This document shows, one piece after another, positions 6,104-13,045 of a DNA stretch of 24,279 nt (position 1 is the stretch's first letter; each line of letters opens with the position of its first letter). Made by a program: the position numbers and the translations under genes. The DNA is taken from positions 1 to 24,279 of the IMG/VR virus record IMGVR_UViG_3300028571_000113. One strand, 5' to 3'. This DNA is from a virus. A model generated the notes under the pieces. That model searched no databases, was not told the origin of the DNA, and saw only the letters and a list, made by a program, of their open reading frames with translations.

Positions 6104-6133
6104 CAAATATAAATACTTTATTTGAATTATCAA
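6104..6133 (-). promoter_or_regulatory. Bacteroidetes-type promoter for the early operon
   Basis: On the minus strand: TTG at 6133-6131, a 19-bp spacer, then TATATTTG at 6111-6104. This is the same spacing as the promoter at 1372-1401. A 17-bp block covering the -7 box and downstream bases (6095-6111) is identical in both. It lies between the late-operon terminator (6189-6216) and the first early gene. No operator-like palindrome is obvious beyond the short TATA arms. Confidence 0.78.
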
Positions 6134-6188
6134 CAATTTTATCTACAAAATAAGTATTTTTTAAGTAGAAACACTTAGAAAAAAACAC

Positions 6189-6216
6189 AAAAAAACCCGT
6201 CTATCGCTAAACGGGT
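6189..6216 (-). terminator. Intrinsic terminator ending the late operon
   Basis: On the minus strand, ACCCGT (6216-6211) and ACGGGT (6200-6195) form a 6-bp GC-rich stem with a 10-nt loop, followed by a run of seven U (6195-6189). It lies 23 nt downstream of the phosphoesterase stop and separates it from the early promoter. This is the clearest operon boundary in the window. Confidence 0.88.
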
Positions 6217-6238
6217 CTTAAAAACAAAGTATGCTAAG

Positions 6239-7117
6239 TTACAAAGGAAATTTTGAACTATCTATTATTTTAGTTAAATTATCTATTCCGTTTTTTTGTT
6301 CTCTATTTATATATATGTTTAAAATCCTACCACCTATCGGTTTCGGTGGCGCTCCGCGTTCTACGTGCCAACCCATAAAGCCATCTCCATATTCTTCTTT
6401 GTAAGTTCCCGTAATAGCCATGTGAATTTGTTTTAGTTCAATTTTACAATTTCCCCCTTGAGTATTTAAGTATTCCCGCACATCGTTACGTGCCGAGTTT
6501 TCGTGTATATGTCCCATTGTAAACACGTCAAACCCTTCAGCAAGTTCCAAAGCACGTGTTAAATTTAACGCCCCTTTAGTTACCACTCCACCACCTCCAG
6601 AACCATGATAATACTTCGCTTTTACACTAATACATTTACTCGTTGTTTCATTTAAAAAAACATTTAAGATTAACCAACCACCGTAACCGCCCGTAATTAC
6701 ATTGGAATTACATTTATAGTTTAACAAATCCACAAATCTTTGCAAAGGATCTGTTTCTACATTTTTTATAATCGCCGTTTCGTGGTTTCCATAACCTACA
6801 ACTGTAAGTATATCAGCATACGGCGTAAACCATTCTACGGCGTCTTCAATAACTACGTCTAAATAATTTGCTTTGTTATGTTCCAGCCTAATATCTTTTT
6901 TACTACGGCGTGGATCAAACTTTCCTTGCATCAAACAGAAGGTGTCTCCGTTTAACATAACCTTAATGTTATGCTCTAAACAGTAGTCCAAATGTTTTTT
7001 TAATAGTTCCCTATCGCATTTCGGATTGTCCCAATGTAAATCACTTAATAAAGCGAATTGAACGTGTTTACCTACTAAGTTAATTCGGGCAATATTTTTA
7101 GAAATTCTGGTTATCAT
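6239..7117 (-). CDS. Calcineurin-like metallophosphoesterase
   Basis: A 292-aa protein with all the metal-binding motifs of the calcineurin-like fold: SDLH (D26, H28), NGD (D58), GNHE (N111, H112), YHG (H171) and GHIH (H203, H205). It should bind two metal ions and hydrolyse phosphoesters. The substrate (protein phosphate, DNA, or a cyclic or nucleotide signal) cannot be told from the sequence. It closes the late operon, just before the terminator at 6189-6216, and is separated from the gene upstream by 98 nt containing an inverted repeat. Phages carry such enzymes for DNA processing, host regulation or defence evasion; none of these is shown here. Confidence 0.92.
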   Translation of the reverse strand: MITRISKNIARINLVGKHVQFALLSDLHWDNPKCDRELLKKHLDYCLEHNIKVMLNGDTFCLMQGKFDPRRSKKDIRLEHNKANYLDVVIEDAVEWFTPYADILTVVGYGNHETAIIKNVETDPLQRFVDLLNYKCNSNVITGGYGGWLILNVFLNETTSKCISVKAKYYHGSGGGGVVTKGALNLTRALELAEGFDVFTMGHIHENSARNDVREYLNTQGGNCKIELKQIHMAITGTYKEEYGDGFMGWHVERGAPPKPIGGRILNIYINREQKNGIDNLTKIIDSSKFPL

Positions 7118-7163
7118 GTTTGATTATTAAGTAAAAAAAAATAAAACCAACTGAGAACTTTAA

Positions 7164-7189
7164 AACAAATTGTATAAAATATATTTGTT
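7164..7189. promoter_or_regulatory. Inverted repeat upstream of the phosphoesterase gene
   Basis: AACAAAT (7164-7170) and ATTTGTT (7183-7189) are perfect 7-bp arms around a 12-nt AT-rich spacer. It sits in the 98-nt gap before the phosphoesterase ATG. It could be an operator or an AT-rich RNA hairpin. I could not find a good TAnnTTTG box in register, so a promoter is not claimed. The rest of the gap is a T-rich run (7128-7145) with no gene. Confidence 0.3.
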
Positions 7190-7215
7190 CGTGTTTATAT
7201 TGTGTTTTAACGCTA

Positions 7216-7500
7216 TTAAGAACGTTTAAATCGTTTTAAAACAAATTTAATTATTCTTTGTGCGATAATTTTCCACAAACGCCCCGTCGCGTTAACTTTC
7301 ACCTCAATACCTTCAGAGGTTTTTTTAATATCAATATCAATCTTTTTGCCGTCGTAATGGAACTCTTTGTTTAAATCGTCTTTTACTACCTTAATATCAA
7401 TGTTTTTCGTGTCAAGTTCAAATTTCAAATTTGTACCGTCTTTTTCTAAATTAATATCTACGTTTTCAGTATTAATTTTTACTACTTTTTTCTTTGCCAT
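7216..7500 (-). CDS. Small protein with cationic amphipathic C-terminus, next to endolysin
   Basis: A 94-aa protein when started at MAKKK (ATG 7500). An ATG at 7512 would overlap the endolysin gene. Residues about 5-70 alternate hydrophobic and charged residues in repeated strands (VDINLEKDG, IDIKVVKDD, IDIDIKKTS), suggesting a small beta-sheet. The last 20 residues (LWKIIAQRIIKFVLKRFKRS) form a very basic helix with hydrophobic residues on one face, as in membrane-active peptides. It lies one base after the endolysin stop. A role in lysis (outer membrane disruption) is therefore a hypothesis; a virion or DNA-binding role is also possible. Confidence 0.7.
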   Translation of the reverse strand: MAKKKVVKINTENVDINLEKDGTNLKFELDTKNIDIKVVKDDLNKEFHYDGKKIDIDIKKTSEGIEVKVNATGRLWKIIAQRIIKFVLKRFKRS

Positions 7501-7501
7501 T

Positions 7502-8050
7502 TTAAAATTCATTTATTAAACATATTGTAACTTTTGCTTGATCTTTTGCCATTTTTATCATTCGTTCGTAATCCAGATTATTATTTAAAACCAAACATCC
7601 TTCCGACCATCCGCCAATTTGCGTTGCCACTTGCTGCGATCCTTTATTGTAAGTCGCGCCGTGAATATTCATATTAATAATATCCGTTTTAATTTCAGTT
7701 GTTGGATTCGTTTTAAGGTCGTTTGTAAAGTCGCGTCTATACGGAATACCTTTTACTTGTCGTAACGCTGGCATTTTGCCCCTGTGCAAGCCGTATGCGT
7801 ATGAATCATAATACCATGCGCCTGTTTCCATTACCGCAGTTCCTTTATTTCCTTTATTTGTTGTGCAACTTGTTACAAACTGAAATTGGTTAAATTTCCA
7901 AATGTAAACTTTATCATCAAAAACATTATTTTGATCTTCATTCGAGCGCACAAATAAAAGCCAAATATTGGGCGGTAACGTTTTAAACGTGTCTAAACTC
8001 ATTACTTTGTCAAGTAACTGTTGATCGGTGTAATTTTTTACGTTTGTCAT
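7502..8050 (-). CDS. L,D-transpeptidase-like (YkuD-fold) endolysin candidate
   Basis: A 182-aa protein. The C-terminal half has the order expected of the YkuD/L,D-transpeptidase active site: a His in NIHGAT (H130), a spacer with GG, and WSEGCLVL with S149, G151 and the catalytic Cys C152. The usual form is S-H-G-C; here Glu replaces His, as in some divergent members. No signal peptide is visible, so export would depend on a holin. It follows a one-helix holin candidate by 8 nt, and lies after the tail fibre, where a lysis module belongs. A peptidoglycan-cutting role is inferred from position, since classical family members form 3-3 cross-links. Confidence 0.72.
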   Translation of the reverse strand: MTNVKNYTDQQLLDKVMSLDTFKTLPPNIWLLFVRSNEDQNNVFDDKVYIWKFNQFQFVTSCTTNKGNKGTAVMETGAWYYDSYAYGLHRGKMPALRQVKGIPYRRDFTNDLKTNPTTEIKTDIINMNIHGATYNKGSQQVATQIGGWSEGCLVLNNNLDYERMIKMAKDQAKVTICLINEF

Positions 8051-8058
8051 ATTATTTT

Positions 8059-8283
8059 TTATGCTAATTTACGCTTTTTTTCATTTGGTAAAATTCCAAC
8101 TGTTTTTTGTTGATCCGGGTTCGCTTTTTTGTTTTGCTGTATTTCATTTTGCCTATCTAAACACGCAAATAAACGCGCTTTTAAGTCCTGAACTTCAAAA
8201 TGTGTGTAACTAAGCCACAAAGCTAAAACACCCAAAGCTCCGTGTTTTTTAATTATAGCTAAAAATTGATTTATTGGTGTCAT
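8059..8283 (-). CDS. Holin-like one-helix membrane protein
   Basis: A 74-aa protein. One hydrophobic segment (about 14-27, GALGVLALWLSYTH) is followed by a short helix (VQDLKARLFACLDRQ) and a basic, hydrophilic tail ending in KKRKLA. This resembles small single-helix holins and phage proteins annotated as holins in Flavobacteriia phages. The start overlaps the stop of the gene upstream as ATGA, and the endolysin follows 8 nt downstream. Because there is only one membrane helix, a different membrane role cannot be excluded. Confidence 0.6.
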   Translation of the reverse strand: MTPINQFLAIIKKHGALGVLALWLSYTHFEVQDLKARLFACLDRQNEIQQNKKANPDQQKTVGILPNEKKRKLA

Positions 8284-8528
8284 ATTTCAAAGGGTGGAAT
8301 TGGTTTTGGTTCGTAAATAATAATTTCTAAATCTTTTACCCAAAAAAACGCTTCATTTGTACAAAATTCAATTTCCTCAACTGAAATAATCCAATTATTA
8401 TTAACATCTTGAATAGGATTAAAAAAAGAATCATTGTCAAATTGCTGTCCTTGTAATTCGTTTTTTTGTAATAAACTAAGTAAACCTACAAAGTTATATT
8501 TATTGTCTTTTAAATCGCTTAATTTCAT
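8280..8528 (-). CDS. Small protein of the tail-fibre/lysis block
   Basis: An 82-aa, acidic, probably beta-rich protein. The conserved-looking segments are FFNPIQDVNNNWIISVEEIE (about 35-54) and FFWVKDLEIIIYEPKP (about 61-76). Proteins with the same sequence order are frequently found beside the tail fibre in Flavobacteriia phages and have no known function. It is coupled by ATGA overlap both to the fibre gene upstream and to the holin candidate downstream. A fibre-assembly or host-recognition accessory is a guess from position. Confidence 0.68.
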   Translation of the reverse strand: MKLSDLKDNKYNFVGLLSLLQKNELQGQQFDNDSFFNPIQDVNNNWIISVEEIEFCTNEAFFWVKDLEIIIYEPKPIPPFEI

Positions 8529-9430
8529 ATTTGACGGCCTAAGGTTGTTTGAAACGTTTGAACTGTTGTATATAAATTAGTTGCTTCAGTATCGCTTAAA
8601 TTTTCACCTATAAAAGATAACGCGCATTGTCTTGAACTATACCATCCAGCCGTTGCAAGTCCATACCAGTTACACGCACCTAAATAAATAGAACCGTTTG
8701 GTCTTGGTTGAATAGTTACTGCAGTCCTTGTTATTACATTAGAACCGTTTTTAAATCCTTTTACAGTAGTTCCTTCCCTTTTAGCCGTGTAAAATGCTGC
8801 TGAATTTGTGTCTGCTGCTTGAGTGTAACTTTCACTTTCAATTACGGAATACCATGTAACATTGTTTACTCTTGAAAATAACATTAAATAATCGGGCCCA
8901 GATGGACCTGAAGTTGAACCTATATCACATGCAATTGATAAAGCATTTACATTTGTCCTTGAATAATAACCTATATTTATATTGTTGGATAGTACCGTAA
9001 ACGGGTTCAATTTAGTATCCGCAAAGGCATTTGTTCCATTAGGCAAAGCTCCATTACTTGAATGCGTCCAACCGCCGTTAAATACTAATCTATACGCCGC
9101 GTCTAAATCCCTTGGGTCTTTCAAATTGAATTTATGCGTCGCAGCCGTTCCCCCTACCATTGGATAAATTGCGTTTAATTTACTCCAAATCGAATATGCT
9201 TTTAAATCAACTACCAAAGTATTAATTGCCGTTTTTTCTGTTTCGTTTGTTATACCTGAAGCCGTTATAAAAGCTTGTGCATCTGCATCCGTTGTAATTC
9301 CAACAATATTAGTTAAACCTGCATAACTTTTACCGTGTGAATCACCCCACCCGACCGCGTTGCTTGCACCTTGCCCCCAGCTTATAGAATTATTTGCGGC
9401 TCCATCTCCCCAACCGTTACTATTTGGCAT
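8525..9430 (-). CDS. Tail fibre / receptor-binding-like virion protein
   Basis: A 301-aa protein. The N-terminus (1-32) carries three GWG-type repeats (NGWGDG, SWGQG, VGWGD), a pattern I associate with Bacteroidetes phage fibre proteins and probably a structural or attachment segment. Residues about 37-110 contain AQAFITASGITNETEKTAIN and NAIYPMVGGTAATHKFNL, and the rest (110-300) is rich in Gly, Asn, Ser and Thr, consistent with a jelly-roll or LamG-like carbohydrate-binding fold. It lies between the connector and lysis genes. As a host-recognition protein it should be a fast-changing gene. Confidence 0.75.
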   Translation of the reverse strand: MPNSNGWGDGAANNSISWGQGASNAVGWGDSHGKSYAGLTNIVGITTDADAQAFITASGITNETEKTAINTLVVDLKAYSIWSKLNAIYPMVGGTAATHKFNLKDPRDLDAAYRLVFNGGWTHSSNGALPNGTNAFADTKLNPFTVLSNNINIGYYSRTNVNALSIACDIGSTSGPSGPDYLMLFSRVNNVTWYSVIESESYTQAADTNSAAFYTAKREGTTVKGFKNGSNVITRTAVTIQPRPNGSIYLGACNWYGLATAGWYSSRQCALSFIGENLSDTEATNLYTTVQTFQTTLGRQI

Positions 9431-9518
9431 TTTTTTCCTTATTTAATTTAACTAAATATGCTTTTAACTTTTTTACGTTTTCAGCCTTGGGCGTGTAAAA
9501 TTTTTTTAAATGAACCAT
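9420..9518 (-). CDS. 32-aa basic protein between connector and fibre
   Basis: ATG at 9518 and TAG at 9422-9420; the frame covers the whole gap between the connector and fibre genes, overlapping them by 13 and 11 nt. The product is basic and Lys-rich (MVHLKKFYTPKAENVKKLKA...). The double overlap is the layout expected of a real packed gene, but the frame is short and could be chance. No family is recognised. Confidence 0.45.
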   Translation of the reverse strand: MVHLKKFYTPKAENVKKLKAYLVKLNKEKNAK

Positions 9519-10246
9519 CCTGTATAATTGTTTTGTGTACTTGGAAACATATCTCCGTTTGAATTGGTATTATATTCTGGAAATAAATCGTTATTGAAAC
9601 TAATATAATCAATAAACCTTTCCGTATAATTTTGAGCAATCATTAATTCTTTTTGTACTAAATAATCTATTTCGTTTTTTTCTACGTTAGTCGAATTTTC
9701 GGAATTGTGTTTATAAACTCCTTTGTTTGCTATTGTGTACGCTGCAAATGGTAAAAATTGCGACATTGCAAAATGAATTAACATCGGTTTTACATACGCA
9801 ACTAATAAATTATTGTAATCTGTTGGTATTGTATAAACTGAATCTATTGTAATTTCCGCATCGTCGTTTCCGCCGTCAATTATTGCCGTGTCTCCCGCTG
9901 CATAACCCGTTCCTGCGTCGTCAATATTAGCAACGGTAATTAATCCACCACTCGCGGTAATATCTACCGTTAAACCCGTTCCCGTTCCCGCTGCCGTTGT
10001 TGTTATACCCGTTGCCGTTGTGTAACCTGTTCCCGCGTTTGTTATTGAAATCGCTGTTGGTATTCCTGAATTTGCTAAAATGATTTCAGCTTGTAATTTC
10101 TGAAGTAGTTGCGTTCCTAAAACTCTTTGTATATCAATATCTTGAGCAATTTTTACCCATTGAATAAAATTATCGGTATCTACATTACCGTTTAACGCTG
10201 TAAATTTAACAACGTCGTTTCGTGTTATTAATAATGCTTCAGCCAT
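9506..10246 (-). CDS. Head-tail connector-like protein (DUF6712-like) with inserted GTGY-repeat domain
   Basis: A 246-aa protein. The outer parts fit a small helical connector: residues 1-57 (LLITRNDVVKFTALNGNVD, then FIQWVKIAQDIDIQRVLGTQL) and about 140-246 (NLLVAYVKPMLIHFAMSQFLPF). Between them, residues about 60-135 form a beta-rich, Gly/Thr-rich block with two repeats (ITNAGTGYTTA and IDDAGTGYAAGD, each followed by a hydrophobic strand). This block is unlike the flanks in composition and looks like an inserted surface domain. It follows the portal gene by one base, so a connector role is likely. The insertion would face the outside of the particle. Confidence 0.75.
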   Translation of the reverse strand: MAEALLITRNDVVKFTALNGNVDTDNFIQWVKIAQDIDIQRVLGTQLLQKLQAEIILANSGIPTAISITNAGTGYTTATGITTTAAGTGTGLTVDITASGGLITVANIDDAGTGYAAGDTAIIDGGNDDAEITIDSVYTIPTDYNNLLVAYVKPMLIHFAMSQFLPFAAYTIANKGVYKHNSENSTNVEKNEIDYLVQKELMIAQNYTERFIDYISFNNDLFPEYNTNSNGDMFPSTQNNYTGWFI

Positions 10247-10247
10247 T

Positions 10248-12044
10248 TTATTCTTGATTTTCTTTTAACATACGACCACCCGTGTTTGGGTTGTTTGGGC
10301 TAAATCCTTTTAACGGTAATTGGTTAGGATAAAAAGAAACTTCATAAGGATTTGTAACTTTGTAACCTTTTATTTCAGCTTTACGCGTTGCGATTTCTTC
10401 GTAACCTTTTTCAATAGCGTTTAAATCTAACATAAAAGTAACCCTTGACCATTTGTGGTGGCATCGCGCACCACCTTTGAATTTAAAAATATCGTAGGTA
10501 TTCGCGCCGAATTCACCCCAACCAGGATTGACGGCTTTTTTACTCATTGCGTCAATATCTTCTTTTCTGAATAAACGATCTTCGTTTAACATCATAGCTT
10601 TGCAAAAATCTCTTTCTGGGTTTTTATTTCCCGTGTATTTATACCGTACTTTGAAATATTTTAAATCACCTACTTTTTTGTCCTGTACGCTCTTTAATTT
10701 CGGTTGTGGGCTTCCTGTTTGTACTAAGTTAATAAAGCGGCTTAAAAGCGTTGTTTTAGGCTCTAAATCGGTTTCAGCTTTAATTAATTGTAAGTCTAAA
10801 TCTTCGTCGTTTTCTGAATCTTCGCGTTCGTCTACTAAAATCCAGTTTTCGCCTAATTGGTTTGAATCAACTTCGGCTAAAATTTCTTCTAAATCAGTAT
10901 TTATTTTTTTTAGTTCCGTTCCTGTTTCTTCAATTACTTGTTCCTCAGTTATCGCGTTTTCTAAATCCACGAATTCCAACGGTTGTAATGTTCTAAAAAA
11001 TAACTTTAACGCAATTCCGTTAAACGCTAAAACTTTATCAAAGCATTCAATTATTTCTTGCTGAAATGGACGTATAACCATATTGTCGAAAAGTATTGTT
11101 GAATTTTTTAATTCATCTGCATTTGAACTAAATCCGCTTGTTGTTGCTATTCCAAATAACAAAGGACTTGTTACATTGTGTCCTAACATTATTTTTCGTA
11201 AACATTCTTCGCTTAAATACGTGTAATGATCCGGCGCATCGTTTAATGGAATATCATCAACCGTTGTTTTACTTTCTGCATTTTGATTAAATGCAACGAT
11301 TACTTTTTGCCCACGCGAACCCGTTAATTTATTTAAAACTTTTGAAGTAATAATTTCTTGCTGCTCTTCGCTCGGTAAACCGTTATTAAAATTTACAACT
11401 TTAGTTCCAGAAAAACCGTTTTGAACTTCGTTAATTAAATAATCTGCCACCTCTTCCTCTAACAAAGCGTATGGAATAGAACCTTGATAATCTGGATAGG
11501 AGTAATATTTCATTCCAACGCTATAAGGCCTGCAAAATAATATTTCTATTTTGTCATTTGAAAAACCAAACGCAGGAATTCTTGTAGGTGGATATTTTTT
11601 TAAATCTAACCAATTATCGGAATAATAATAAGCTTCAATTTCTCCATCTTTATTACATTTTTCAGCGCGTAATAAATTAACTGGAATATGATAAATTTTT
11701 AAAATCTTTTTATGATCTGCCGAATAATGAACTTGAATAGCAAACTGACCTAACATTTTGCGATCTAAAACAATTTTACGAACGCAATCAGGATTAAACA
11801 AAACCATCATTTGAGCGTACTCATTTGGCTTTTTGCTTGCGTCTAACGCACTTAATCCACGTCCGTAAACTAATCTACTAATATTGTTTATTATCGCGTT
11901 GTTCGTTGTTGAATTCGTGTATCTATCTATTAAAAAATTATAATAATTATTGTCAATTCCAAATTCCACCCAATTTTCCCGATTTGATTCCTGAATTACG
12001 GGCGTTGTATAGGAACTTAAATTTAAAACGTGTATATTATTCAT
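10248..12044 (-). CDS. Portal protein with C-terminal extension
   Basis: A 598-aa protein. Residues about 1-390 follow the portal fold: N-terminal helical part, DRKMLGQFAIQVHYSA strand pair, PYALLEEEVADYLINEVQNGFSG (stem region), SRGQKVIVAFN, and ITSKVLNKL. A long acidic stretch (about 385-440) leads to a separate C-terminal region (about 455-598) containing KVRYKYTG, FCKAMM, LFRKEDI, NPGWGEFG and GGARCHHKW. This C-terminal part is not needed for the portal fold; its conserved Cys-His-His-Trp box suggests a metal or substrate site, perhaps an adaptor or head-maturation domain. Its start overlaps the 110-aa gene upstream by 8 nt. The portal is downstream of the capsid gene rather than next to terminase. 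Confidence 0.83.
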   Translation of the reverse strand: MNNIHVLNLSSYTTPVIQESNRENWVEFGIDNNYYNFLIDRYTNSTTNNAIINNISRLVYGRGLSALDASKKPNEYAQMMVLFNPDCVRKIVLDRKMLGQFAIQVHYSADHKKILKIYHIPVNLLRAEKCNKDGEIEAYYYSDNWLDLKKYPPTRIPAFGFSNDKIEILFCRPYSVGMKYYSYPDYQGSIPYALLEEEVADYLINEVQNGFSGTKVVNFNNGLPSEEQQEIITSKVLNKLTGSRGQKVIVAFNQNAESKTTVDDIPLNDAPDHYTYLSEECLRKIMLGHNVTSPLLFGIATTSGFSSNADELKNSTILFDNMVIRPFQQEIIECFDKVLAFNGIALKLFFRTLQPLEFVDLENAITEEQVIEETGTELKKINTDLEEILAEVDSNQLGENWILVDEREDSENDEDLDLQLIKAETDLEPKTTLLSRFINLVQTGSPQPKLKSVQDKKVGDLKYFKVRYKYTGNKNPERDFCKAMMLNEDRLFRKEDIDAMSKKAVNPGWGEFGANTYDIFKFKGGARCHHKWSRVTFMLDLNAIEKGYEEIATRKAEIKGYKVTNPYEVSFYPNQLPLKGFSPNNPNTGGRMLKENQE

Positions 12045-12369
12045 AAACTATAAATTCATTTGATGTACTGTTTGAAACATACTGACCGTTATTTACGGAA
12101 AATGTTACTAAATTTTGATTAGTACAAAATATTTTATCTTTGTAAACTGTTTGATTTCCGTCTTTAATTGTTAAAATATAAAAACGATTTTCTACTAAAT
12201 TAAATGTAGATTGCAACGTACTGTAATAATCGCCCTCCGTAAAAGTGTACGTGTCAATTACTACTGTTTTATTTGTTAATTCATCTGTAATTTGAACTAA
12301 ATCAAAATTTGAACTTCGTGGAATAAAGTTAAATGTTTGTGGCGTTGTAGTAGTAGTTAAAACAATCAT
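12037..12369 (-). CDS. Virion-associated protein of unknown function (110 aa)
   Basis: A 110-aa, beta-rich protein starting MIVLTTTTTPQTFNFIPRSSN. An in-frame extension upstream to 12465 exists but would have to be translated through the terminator at 12407-12432 and would overlap the tail-tube gene, so I chose the ATG at 12369. Residues about 60-97 (FYILTIKDGNQTVYKDKIFCTNQ) resemble small virion proteins seen in Flavobacteriia phages between capsid and portal. The function is not known. The leader lies after a terminator, so it depends on read-through. Confidence 0.7.
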   Translation of the reverse strand: MIVLTTTTTPQTFNFIPRSSNFDLVQITDELTNKTVVIDTYTFTEGDYYSTLQSTFNLVENRFYILTIKDGNQTVYKDKIFCTNQNLVTFSVNNGQYVSNSTSNEFIVYE

Positions 12370-12406
12370 ATATATATAACTAAAAAAGTTCAATTTTGAT
12401 CCAAAT

Positions 12407-12432
12407 AAAAAACCCCCACTATAAAGTGAGGG
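12407..12432 (-). terminator. Intrinsic terminator between tail-tube and portal genes
   Basis: On the minus strand, CCCTCAC (12432-12426) pairs with GTGGGGG (12419-12413) over 7 bp with one G-U and a 6-nt loop, then six U (12412-12407). It falls 23 nt after the stop of the tail-tube-like gene and before the start of the 110-aa gene. It is a strong element in the middle of the structural operon, so it may lower the amount of portal and downstream proteins. Confidence 0.85.
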
Positions 12433-12454
12433 TAATTTATAAAGTAATATTGTT

Positions 12455-13027
12455 TTAAGAAACAACTAGTGCATTGTTTGCAGTGTCGTTAAACAATATT
12501 TTTAATTCCTCTTCGGTTGTACATTCTAAGAAGTTAGCTGGTAATTTTTCCATCGCAGTAAATGTCAAATTATAACCGTTAAAATCACCCATCGCAGTGC
12601 CACTTGAAACAGTGCCGGTAGTAACATCGCATCCTTGGTCTAATCCCGCTAAAAAGTATTGGTGATCTCTTGTTTCAACCACAATTCGTGGACGTCCATA
12701 AGCTAACAATTTAACGTTTTTATGCGTTATAGCGTCTTGTTTCTTTAATTGTATTGTTAATACTTGCTCAAAGAAAGTAGTACCATTATCACGCGACGTT
12801 TGAATAGTTTGTTCAAATCCGTTTGCTCCTTTCAATTCAAATTTATACAAAGAAAGTTGTGCGTCTGGTACCCATGCTTGAATAACGTCCGTATTTACGG
12901 CGTCATAGGTTGGGTTTGACGTGGTCGGCATCGGTAAATCGCCGTAATTAATAAAATAAATATTTAATAACCCTGAAATCGCGTCTTTGCACGCTTCCAG
13001 TCTTCCGTCGGATATATCGCAACTCAT
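12455..13027 (-). CDS. Major tail-tube-like protein
   Basis: A 190-aa protein. N-terminal MSCDISDGRLEACKD (C3, C13) leads to a small beta-barrel: LYKFELKGANGFEQTIQTSRDNGTTFFEQVLTIQLKKQD, then LLAYGRPRIVVETRDHQYFLAG, and a C-terminal run with SSGTAMGDFNGYNLTFTAMEKLPANFL. This pattern of tandem strands with a GDxxGYxLTFTA segment fits a tail-tube protein in Flavobacteriia phages. It follows the major capsid gene by 18 nt and precedes the terminator at 12407-12432, so it is in the high-expression part of the operon. A head-tail joining protein is the main alternative. Confidence 0.65.
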   Translation of the reverse strand: MSCDISDGRLEACKDAISGLLNIYFINYGDLPMPTTSNPTYDAVNTDVIQAWVPDAQLSLYKFELKGANGFEQTIQTSRDNGTTFFEQVLTIQLKKQDAITHKNVKLLAYGRPRIVVETRDHQYFLAGLDQGCDVTTGTVSSGTAMGDFNGYNLTFTAMEKLPANFLECTTEEELKILFNDTANNALVVS

Positions 13028-13045
13028 ATTATTATTTTTTAAAAA

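Noticed and set aside
7128-7189. Promoter for the phosphoesterase gene
   Set aside because: The inverted repeat is clear, but no TAnnTTTG box sits at the right distance from a TTG; left as a low-confidence regulatory site only.
10528-11064. Plus-strand frame of 178 codons inside the portal gene
   Set aside because: It is antisense to a well-supported portal gene and Ser/Phe/Leu-rich, as expected for the complement of Lys/Glu-rich codons. Similar plus-strand frames at 724, 3403, 14478 and elsewhere were discarded for the same reason.
12370-12465. N-terminal extension of the 110-aa gene to 12465
   Set aside because: It would be translated through the terminator at 12407-12432 and would overlap the tail-tube gene; the sequence (FLLGSKLNFF-like) looks like read-through of a U-rich region.
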